DNA from: an uncultured bacterium
Lineage (GTDB): Bacteria > Bacillota > Clostridia > Lachnospirales > Lachnospiraceae
Direction of reading: 5' to 3'
DNA: 12,501 nucleotides
Assembly (NCBI GenBank): GCA_947071365.1
Contig: CAMTFT010000014.1
Coordinates: forward strand, 1 to 12,501
This document shows positions 1-5,407 of the stretch, piece by piece. A program made the position numbers and the translations under genes. Position 1 is the first letter of the stretch, and each line of letters begins with the position of its first letter. The notes under the pieces were generated by a model. That model did no database searches. It was not told where the DNA came from and was given only the letters and a program-made list of their open reading frames with translations.

Positions 1-34
1 GTCTCGTGGGCTCGGAGATGTGTATAAGAGACAG
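1..34 (+). other. Illumina Nextera Read 2 transposase adapter (artefact)
   Basis: These bases match the complete 34-nt Nextera Read 2 adapter: the GTCTCGTGGGCTCGG arm followed by the 19-bp Tn5 mosaic end finishing in AAGAGACAG. This is library DNA left on the contig, not genome. Translation through it gives the peptide MCIRDR, a familiar contaminant of metagenomic protein sets. Genomic sequence starts at about base 35. Confidence 0.99.
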
Positions 35-232
35 AAATAACACATTTTATCATAAGAAAATTCCTCCAACAAGAAATGATCTGTTTTTCAGGCAGTATAA
101 GTTGCCTGTTTGCTTTCGTTTAACTTTTCTGCGGCCGGCGCTGTGGGCGCGGGCAGGGCGTGTATTTTCTGATTTTTATTATATGGGTTTAGAAGGAAAT
201 GTCAATTTTCTTCGGCCATCTGTTTATTTTTG
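35..232. other. AT-rich intergenic leader with no supported gene
   Basis: The stretch upstream of the phosphofructokinase promoter holds no credible coding region; the only frame through it begins inside the adapter and its peptide resembles nothing I know. It is mostly A+T-rich but carries a G+C-rich patch at about 130-163. A small inverted repeat, CAGGCA at 89-94 and TGCCTG at 103-108 with an 8-nt loop, is followed by a T-rich run (109-120). It could be a weak terminator of an upstream gene that lies off the contig. Confidence 0.5.
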
Positions 233-261
233 TTGTGATAAAAGAGAAAATGAGGTATACT
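233..261 (+). promoter_or_regulatory. Sigma-A-type promoter for phosphofructokinase gene
   Basis: TTGTGA at 233-238 and TATACT at 256-261 are separated by exactly 17 nt. Each hexamer differs from the sigma-A consensus at one or two positions. Transcription would begin near 268 and leave a 5' leader of about 59 nt before the ATG at 327. No other equally good pair was seen in the leader. Confidence 0.65.
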
Positions 262-326
262 TATATCATCAATACAGATGAAGACAAAATGCCTGTCTGT
301 AAATAAGCGTAAAGGACGTGATTATA

Positions 327-1400
327 ATGAAAAGGGTGGGTCTGTTAACAAGCGGTGGCGACTGTCAGGCGCTGAATGCTACGATGCGTGGTGTGGTAAA
401 GGGTCTTGCAAGCAATATAAGTGAACTGGAAGTTTATGGATTTATGAATGGCTACAAGGGTCTGATCTACGGCGATTACCGCCTTCTGACCTCCAGAGAT
501 TTTTCCGGTATCCTGACAAAGGGCGGAACGATCCTCGGTTCCTCCAGACAGCCGTTCAAGCTGATGCGTGAACCGGATGAGAAGGGCCTTGACAAGGTTG
601 AGGCTATGAAGCAGAATTATTACAAGCTGCGTCTGGACTGCCTTGTGATCCTTGGCGGAAACGGAACACAGAAGACAGCGAATCTGCTCAGCGAGGAAGG
701 TCTGAATATCATCCACCTTCCGAAGACGATCGATAATGATATCTGGGGAACCGACATGACATTTGGTTTCTACAGTGCAGTAAATATTGCGACGGAAGCG
801 ATCGACTGTATCCATACAACGGCAGCTTCCCACAACCGTGTATTTATCGTTGAGGTCATGGGCCATAAGGTTGGCTGGCTGACTTTGTATTCAGCTATCG
901 CAGGCGGCGCTGATATTATCCTGATTCCGGAGATTCCGTACGATATCAAGAAGGTTATCGCTGCTATTGATAAGAGAACGAAGGCAGGCAAGGGCTTTAC
1001 CGTGATTGCTGTGGCTGAGGGTGCGATCTCGAAGGAGGACGCGAAGCTGAGCAAGAAGGATTACAAAAAGAAGATCGAGCAGAAGAAATATCCGTCCGTT
1101 GCTTATGAGCTGGCAGAGGAGATCAAGGCAGCAAACGGTCCGGAAGTACGTATTACCGTTCCGGGACATACACAGCGAGGCGGCAGCCCGTGTCCGTATG
1201 ACCGCGTACTTTCCACAAGAATCGGCGTAAAGGCTGCTGAGCTGATCATCAATGAAGAGTACGGCTATATGGTCGGCATCGTTAATGGCAAGATGAAGAA
1301 AGTGCCGCTTAAGGATGTGGCAGGAAAGTTGAAGACCGTATCCCCGAAGGATCCGATCATTTCAGAGATGAAGCTTATGGGTATCAGTTTCGGTGATTGA
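327..1400 (+). CDS. pfkA: 6-phosphofructokinase, long-clade bacterial type (donor ATP or PPi uncertain)
   Basis: Phosphorylates fructose 6-phosphate to fructose 1,6-bisphosphate in glycolysis; cytosolic. The 357-residue product opens with the phosphate-binding loop LLTSGGDCQALN (residues 6-17). It carries GGTILGSSR (Arg74), GGNGT (110-114), PKTIDND (132-138, catalytic Asp136), MGH (178-180) and GHTQRGGSP (280-288), all landmarks of the PFK family. Lys133 replaces the Gly of PGTIDND in E. coli PfkA and is shared with PPi enzymes and long-clade ATP enzymes. Gly113 (E. coli Gly104) is ATP-like by the known residue rule, yet Asn112 replaces the metal-binding Asp103, so the donor is unclear. A GTG in the same frame at 318 is possible, but AAAGGA at 311-316 sits only 1 nt before it and about 10 nt before ATG 327, so ATG 327 is preferred. 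It has its own promoter and terminator and appears monocistronic. Confidence 0.93.
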   Translation: MKRVGLLTSGGDCQALNATMRGVVKGLASNISELEVYGFMNGYKGLIYGDYRLLTSRDFSGILTKGGTILGSSRQPFKLMREPDEKGLDKVEAMKQNYYKLRLDCLVILGGNGTQKTANLLSEEGLNIIHLPKTIDNDIWGTDMTFGFYSAVNIATEAIDCIHTTAASHNRVFIVEVMGHKVGWLTLYSAIAGGADIILIPEIPYDIKKVIAAIDKRTKAGKGFTVIAVAEGAISKEDAKLSKKDYKKKIEQKKYPSVAYELAEEIKAANGPEVRITVPGHTQRGGSPCPYDRVLSTRIGVKAAELIINEEYGYMVGIVNGKMKKVPLKDVAGKLKTVSPKDPIISEMKLMGISFGD

Positions 1401-1475
1401 TCTGTGACTGCGGGAGCGTGAAGTGCGGAGCGATTCGTGGACTTTCATGCAGGGCAGTGATTTACAGTAACAGTT

Positions 1476-1515
1476 CTCGGAGAGGAAGAGTTACATCAGC
1501 TCCTCTCCGAGTTTT
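1476..1515 (+). terminator. Intrinsic terminator after pfkA
   Basis: A perfect 11-bp inverted repeat (CTCGGAGAGGA at 1476-1486, TCCTCTCCGAG at 1501-1511) encloses a 14-nt loop and runs directly into TTTT at 1512-1515. It lies 75 nt past the phosphofructokinase stop and separates that gene from dnaX. Confidence 0.88.
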
Positions 1516-1617
1516 CATGTGGAAAAGAAGAGGGCAAAAGCGCAGATTTCTCATGAGGGGAAAGGGCGGGACGCATTGATTTTTTGCATGTAGAAGAAAA
1601 GGACAGGAGTGCATCGC

Positions 1618-3441
1618 ATGGGTTATACAGCATTATATCGAAAATTCAGACCGGATTCCTTTGCGGATGTGAAGGGGCAGGATCACATTGTAAAGACGCT
1701 GAAAAATCAGATCACAGCAGACCGTATCGGACACGCCTATCTGTTTTGCGGCACACGGGGCACCGGAAAGACGACGATTGCCAAGATTTTTGCGAAAGCG
1801 GTCAACTGTGAGCATCCGGTGGACGGAAACCCCTGCAATGAATGTGCGTCCTGCAGGGCGATTGCAGCAGGCTCATCCATGAACGTGATAGAGATCGATG
1901 CAGCTTCCAACAACGGCGTGGATAATATCCGGGAGATCCGTGAGGAGGTCGCATATTCGCCTGCCGAGGGGAAGTACAAGGTCTATATCATTGATGAGGT
2001 GCATATGCTCTCCATCGGAGCGTTCAATGCGCTGCTCAAAACGTTGGAGGAGCCGCCGTCCTACGTTATCTTTATTTTGGCGACTACGGAGGCGCATAAG
2101 ATCCCTGTCACGATCCTTTCGAGATGCCAGCGCTACGATTTCCGCCGGATCGCGCAGGACACGATCCAGGCCCGGCTGGAGGAACTGATGGAGCAGGAGC
2201 ATGTGGAGGCGGAGGAGCGGGCGCTGCGCTACATTGCAAAAAAGGGTGACGGTTCGCTGCGTGATTCCCTGAGCCTGCTGGATCAGTGCATCGCATTTTA
2301 TCTTGGGGAAACGCTGACGTATGATAAGGTGCTGGAGGTACTGGGCGCGGTGGATACGGAAGTGTTCAGTGACCTTCTGCGAAAGATTCTGAAGGAAGAT
2401 CTGGTGGAGGTCATCAGCACTCTGGAAAAGCTGATCATGCAGGGGCGTGACCTGACACAGTTCGTAAATGATTTTACGTGGTATATGCGCAATCTGATGC
2501 TGCTCAAGGCTTCCGATGAGATGGAGGATGTGCTGGATGTATCCACGGAAAATCTGGAACATCTCCGGGAAGAAGCTGCCATGATACGCAGCGATACGCT
2601 GATGCGCTATATCCGGATATTTTCTGAGCTGGCGAATAACATCCGCTATGCGACCAACAAGCGGGTGCTGCTGGAGCTTGCTCTGATTAAGCTGTGCAAA
2701 CCGGAATCCCAGAGAGATGAGCTGTCGCTGGTGGAACGCATCCGAAAGCTGGAGCGCCGGATCGAACAGCTTGGCGCAGGGGTAGTTGTAAACGGGAGCG
2801 GTGTGCCAGGCAGACAGGCAGCAGGAGGTTATCCGGGCGGCGGAATGCAGGCAGGCGGCGCAGGGAATTATCCCAGTGGAGACATGTATGCAGGCGGAGC
2901 GGGAGGCTATCCCGGTAGTGGAATGCAGGCAGGTGGCGCAGGGGATTATCCCGGTGGCGATATGTACGTAGGCGGGGTAGGAGGTTATCCCGGTGGCGAT
3001 ATGTACGCAGGTGGAGCGGGAAGTTATCCCGGCGGCGGAATGCAGGCAGGCAGCCCGGGCGGCTATCCGGCCATGGATTATCCGAAGGCTGCGCCGGAGG
3101 ATCTGAAGAAGGTTCGGGCTATGTGGAAGAATATTATTGCGGAGACCTCCGGTATGTTCCGGGTGGTTCTCGCGGCTGCGGAGCCCAAATTCAATGCGCA
3201 GGATGAGAAGGATGGAAGACTGTACGTTGTATTCGCGGATTTCCTTGCGGAGCGCTATATTGACAATAAAGACAGAAAAGAAGAACTGGAACAGATCATT
3301 GCCGACAGAACTGGAAAAAAGGTGGAGGTGCGGTTTGTACTGGCCGCAGACGAAGGAATTCAGCGCGGAAAGCTTTCTTCCATTGATATTGAGGAAAGAA
3401 TTCACGAATTTATTCATACAGATATAGAAATTGAGGATTAA
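1618..3441 (+). CDS. dnaX: DNA polymerase III subunit tau/gamma (clamp-loader ATPase)
   Basis: The clamp-loader motor that opens and loads the beta sliding clamp and couples polymerases at the fork. The 607-residue product has the AAA+ set: Walker A GTRGTGKT (45-52), a four-Cys zinc module (Cys64, 73, 76, 79), Walker B IIDEVHM (124-130), sensor 1 ATTE (155-158), the arginine-finger SRC (168-170) and sensor 2 GSLRD (212-216). The collar domain follows to about 375. A Gly/Tyr/Pro-rich tandem-repeat linker (403-480) then joins to a C-terminal tau-type domain (about 486-607). ATG 1618 is preferred over GTG 1609 because AGGAG at 1605-1609 is 8 nt before it and MGYTALYRKFRP is the family's usual N-terminus. 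It heads the dnaX-ybaB-recR order found across Bacillota. No clear promoter was seen in the 100 nt upstream. The repeat linker is the odd part of an otherwise standard protein. Confidence 0.97.
   Translation: MGYTALYRKFRPDSFADVKGQDHIVKTLKNQITADRIGHAYLFCGTRGTGKTTIAKIFAKAVNCEHPVDGNPCNECASCRAIAAGSSMNVIEIDAASNNGVDNIREIREEVAYSPAEGKYKVYIIDEVHMLSIGAFNALLKTLEEPPSYVIFILATTEAHKIPVTILSRCQRYDFRRIAQDTIQARLEELMEQEHVEAEERALRYIAKKGDGSLRDSLSLLDQCIAFYLGETLTYDKVLEVLGAVDTEVFSDLLRKILKEDLVEVISTLEKLIMQGRDLTQFVNDFTWYMRNLMLLKASDEMEDVLDVSTENLEHLREEAAMIRSDTLMRYIRIFSELANNIRYATNKRVLLELALIKLCKPESQRDELSLVERIRKLERRIEQLGAGVVVNGSGVPGRQAAGGYPGGGMQAGGAGNYPSGDMYAGGAGGYPGSGMQAGGAGDYPGGDMYVGGVGGYPGGDMYAGGAGSYPGGGMQAGSPGGYPAMDYPKAAPEDLKKVRAMWKNIIAETSGMFRVVLAAAEPKFNAQDEKDGRLYVVFADFLAERYIDNKDRKEELEQIIADRTGKKVEVRFVLAADEGIQRGKLSSIDIEERIHEFIHTDIEIED
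2238..2244 (+). other. A AAA AAG heptamer in dnaX with adjacent -1 frame stop
   Basis: The zero-frame codons are GCA AAA AAG, the same heptamer and phase used for programmed -1 frameshifting in E. coli dnaX. Slipping back one base would read GGG then TGA (2247-2249), ending the protein after 210 residues. Unlike E. coli, the site lies in the conserved AAA+ lid, before the collar domain, and I see only a weak downstream hairpin. The seven bases are certain; recoding is speculative. Confidence 0.25.
2824..3057 (+). repeat. Six in-frame 39-nt tandem repeats in dnaX
   Basis: Six 13-residue units of consensus GxYPGG(G/D)M(Q/Y)AGGA follow each other without gaps at 2824, 2863, 2902, 2941, 2980 and 3019. 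A seventh partial unit (GGYPA) begins at 3058. Units with GMQ and DMY mostly alternate, suggesting duplication of a 78-nt pair. The repeats encode a flexible, probably disordered linker between the clamp-loader core and the C-terminal tau domain. Copies differ mostly by synonymous or Ala/Val/Ser changes. Confidence 0.95.
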
Positions 3442-3444
3442 AGT

Positions 3445-3453
3445 TGATATAAT
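3445..3453 (+). promoter_or_regulatory. Possible extended -10 promoter for ybaB-recR
   Basis: The gap after dnaX holds TGaTATAAT: a perfect -10 hexamer (3448-3453) with the TGn extension, but no good -35 at 16-18 nt. Extended -10 sites can work without a -35. The start would be near 3460. An 8-base direct repeat, TGAACACT, lies at 3455-3462 and 3473-3480, overlapping the expected start, and could be an operator. This would let ybaB-recR be made independently of dnaX. Confidence 0.4.
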
Positions 3454-3506
3454 GTGAACACTTAACGAAATATGAACACTGAGAAATGAATGCAGGAGGA
3501 CATAAT

Positions 3507-3857
3507 ATGGCAAAGCGTGGAGGATTCCCTGGCGGTATGCCGGGAAACATGAATAATCTGATGAAGCAGGCACAGAAGATGCAGAAACAGATGGAGGAAA
3601 ACCAGAAGGCACTGGAAGAGAAGGAATTTACGGCATCTGCCGGAGGCGGAGCCGTTGAAGTGACGATTTCCGGTAAGAAGGAAGTGACAAAAGTAAAGCT
3701 TTCCGAGGAAGTGGTAGACCCGGATGATATTGAAATGCTGGAGGATCTGATCGTGGCGGCGACGAATGAAGCGCTGCGGCAGGTAGAAGAGGCGGCAGCG
3801 TCTGCCATGTCAAAACTGACGGGCGGTCTTGGAGGACTGGGAGGTTTCGGATTCTGA
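3507..3857 (+). CDS. ybaB: YbaB/EbfC family nucleoid-associated protein
   Basis: A small DNA-binding protein that forms tweezer-like dimers and coats the nucleoid; linked by context to recombination repair through its gene order with recR. The 116-residue product shows the family pattern: an N-terminal helix rich in Met, Gln and Lys (about 16-37), the central strand pair including [17 protein letters not shown], then helices with [17 protein letters not shown]. Both ends are Gly-rich (GGFPGGMPG near the N-terminus and [11 protein letters not shown] at the C-terminus), which is common in clostridial members. AGGAGG at 3493-3499 fixes the ATG at 3507. The upstream in-frame ATG at 3486 lacks a site and extends beyond the normal N-terminus. 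Its stop shares one base with the recR start, implying translational coupling. Confidence 0.95.
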   Translation: MAKRGGFPGGMPGNMNNLMKQAQKMQKQMEENQKALEEKEFTASAGGGAVEVTISGKKEVTKVKLSEEVVDPDDIEMLEDLIVAATNEALRQVEEAAASAMSKLTGGLGGLGGFGF

Positions 3858-4453
3858 TGGATTATTACGGAAGTCAGATGTCAAAGCTGATCGAACAGCT
3901 TTCCGCTTTGCCGGGCATTGGCGGAAAATCCGCACAGCGCCTGGCTTTTCATATTGTCCACATGCCGAAGGAGCAGGTGGAGCGGCTGACGAATGCCATT
4001 ACAGACGCCCGCAATAATATCCGGTACTGTAAGGAGTGCTTTACGCTGACGGATCAGGAGACGTGTCCTATCTGCAGCAATCCGGCCAGAGACAAAAAAA
4101 CGATCATGGTGGTTGAGAGCACCCGGGATCTGGCAGCTTACGAGAAGACCGGCAAGTATGAGGGCGTTTATCACGTCCTGCACGGTGCGATTTCACCGAT
4201 GCTGGGAATCGGGCCGGGGGATATCCGGCTGAAGGAGCTGATGCAGCGCCTTCAGGGAGACGTGAACGAGGTCATCATCGCAACGAATTCCAGCCTGGAA
4301 GGTGAGACCACGGCAATGTATATCAGCAAGCTGATCAAACCGACCGGCATAAAGGTGACGCGTATTGCCAGCGGCGTTCCGGTGGGCGGCGATCTGGAAT
4401 ACATAGACGAGGTTACATTGTTGCGTGCGCTGGAGGGACGGGTGGCACTGTAA
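3857..4453 (+). CDS. recR: Recombination mediator protein RecR
   Basis: Works with RecF and RecO to load RecA on SSB-coated gapped DNA. The 198-residue length is typical of the family. The helix-hairpin-helix appears as [13 protein letters not shown] (18-30). The zinc finger is Cys58, Cys61, Cys70 and Cys73 (CKEC...CPIC). A Toprim domain follows from about residue 81, with VVEST and later the acidic and GGDLEY(I)D segments, and the C-terminal motif [16 protein letters not shown] (169-184) is diagnostic. Translation starts at the ATG overlapping the ybaB stop (TGATG at 3855-3859), with GGGAGG upstream inside ybaB. The last gene of the dnaX-ybaB-recR block; no intrinsic terminator was found before the convergent yyaC. 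Confidence 0.97.
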   Translation: MDYYGSQMSKLIEQLSALPGIGGKSAQRLAFHIVHMPKEQVERLTNAITDARNNIRYCKECFTLTDQETCPICSNPARDKKTIMVVESTRDLAAYEKTGKYEGVYHVLHGAISPMLGIGPGDIRLKELMQRLQGDVNEVIIATNSSLEGETTAMYISKLIKPTGIKVTRIASGVPVGGDLEYIDEVTLLRALEGRVAL

Positions 4454-4548
4454 ATATTTAAAGTTTTAGTCGGCCATCCGTGTTTTGGAAATATGCCCCG
4501 TATCATTTTGTGGATACAGAGCAGGAATTTAAACAAAGAGTGACGCGG
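4454..4548. other. Convergent intergenic gap recR / yyaC
   Basis: 95 nt between two convergent genes. A 5-bp hairpin (GTATC near 4500, GATAC near 4513) is present, but there is no T-run on either strand, so I cannot name a terminator. Transcripts may overlap here. Confidence 0.5.
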
Positions 4549-5121
4549 TTACTGGGTTAATACGTTTTGCGGGAGGCACGCATCCAGAATACACCCGCAG
4601 ATAGTATCTGCCATAGCAGATATCGTGGCGAGCCGTGAGGTCTGCAGGTCAAGATAAGGCTGGCTGCTTTCGCTGTTTGCGATACCTGTGATAGAGATAT
4701 CGCCGATTGCCGGCAGGTCTTTACACACACCGGCGCCGGGGCGCAGGCAGCCCGGGCGCACGAATACCGTGCCAATATGTTCATACGTACCGAGAGAGGC
4801 ATCGACTGCAACGATAATGCGGTCAGGATGCTTCTTTTTTATATGCGAAATCGTTTCGTGCAGGTTCAGCGCGTGAACCGTATGCTGCAGCGTCCCGTAG
4901 ACGGTGAGATCTTTTCCGGCGGCCCTGCAGAGCATAGTTCCGACCAACGGTCCCAGGCAGTCACCGATGATCCGGTCAGTGCCGATACATAAGATCACAG
5001 GGGGAATGCTCTGAGCGGGAAAATCTGCAAGAAGCTTTTTCAGGTATTGCGAGTCCAGTACGGCAGTGTTTGCTGTTTTTGAAGGGCGAACCGGTAAAAA
5101 GCGGGATTTAAGATGATCCAT
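4549..5121 (-). CDS. yyaC: Spore protease YyaC (DUF1256, GPR/HybD-like fold)
   Basis: A sporulation-associated protein related in fold to the germination protease Gpr and hydrogenase maturation peptidases; its substrate is not established. The 190-residue product shows the family signature CIGTDRIIGDCLGPLVGT (45-62), with Asp49 and Asp54 at likely metal positions. It also has YGTLQHTVHALNL (75-87), VAVDASLG (104-111), and GVCKDLPAIGDISITGIAN (131-149). The reading frame runs on upstream to 5457, but the ATG at 5121 (minus strand) has AGGAGGTG 5-6 nt before it and gives the usual family length, so the longer form is rejected. Transcribed divergently from the LysM gene and convergently to recR. 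A sigma-F-like promoter lies about 66 nt upstream, consistent with early forespore expression. Its presence implies an endospore former. Confidence 0.93.
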   Translation of the reverse strand: MDHLKSRFLPVRPSKTANTAVLDSQYLKKLLADFPAQSIPPVILCIGTDRIIGDCLGPLVGTMLCRAAGKDLTVYGTLQHTVHALNLHETISHIKKKHPDRIIVAVDASLGTYEHIGTVFVRPGCLRPGAGVCKDLPAIGDISITGIANSESSQPYLDLQTSRLATISAMADTICGCILDACLPQNVLTQ

Positions 5122-5186
5122 AAGCACCTCCTGAGAAATTTGTTGTGTAAATGCTTTGCAGTCTGGCTGCGTGAACGGATTCTTTC

Positions 5187-5216
5187 TATTGTATCCAGGA
5201 AATACGGAAAGTATAC
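5187..5216 (-). promoter_or_regulatory. Sigma-F (forespore) promoter for yyaC
   Basis: Read on the minus strand, GTATA (5216-5212), a 15-nt spacer and GGATACAATA (5196-5187) match the B. subtilis sigma-F consensus GYATA-N15-GGNNANANTR at every defined position. The GG at the start of the -10 favours sigma-F over sigma-G. The start would lie near 5180, about 60 nt before the ATG at 5121. Confidence 0.75.
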
Positions 5217-5407
5217 GGCTGTACCGTAAAAATAAAATCTCCCGCCGCAATATAACCTGCACGTAATATGATCTGCAAAAGAAGGCGGATTGTCCCAGCC
5301 TGTAAAATATATTTTGGAAAAATTTCAGTTTTTGTCCATGAAACACTAAATTCTGCATAAAGTATATGGTAAGGTTATGTGAACATGGCAAAAGGAGTGA
5401 GAGGAGT

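Noticed and set aside
6..281. 91-codon + strand frame starting at base 6
   Set aside because: It begins within the adapter, runs through the promoter of the phosphofructokinase gene, and resembles no protein family.
1397..1579. 60-codon + strand frame after the phosphofructokinase
   Set aside because: It contains the terminator hairpin, has no ribosome site, and its Arg/Cys-rich peptide is typical of chance translation.
2824..3057. CRISPR array suspicion from regular 39-nt repeats
   Set aside because: Repeats are contiguous with no spacers and keep the dnaX reading frame; the same applies to the 36-nt repeats at 6320-6715.
1873..3612. 579-codon minus-strand frame antisense to dnaX
   Set aside because: A shadow of codon bias on the opposite strand; the + strand has full DnaX motifs and the minus-strand peptide is His/Ile/Leu-rich without motifs.
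4480..4560. 26-codon + strand frame VFWKYAPYHFVDTEQEF... between recR and yyaC
   Set aside because: The composition looks protein-like, but it has only a GTG start, no ribosome site, and no homologue I recognise; it may be a gene remnant. A protein search of this peptide would decide.
5332..5364. Promoter for the LysM gene (TTGTCC, CATAAA with 18-nt spacing; CATAAAGTA resembling a sigma-K/E -10)
   Set aside because: The -35 and spacing are poor for sigma-A, and no matching -35 was seen for the mother-cell sigma factors, so I do not call it.
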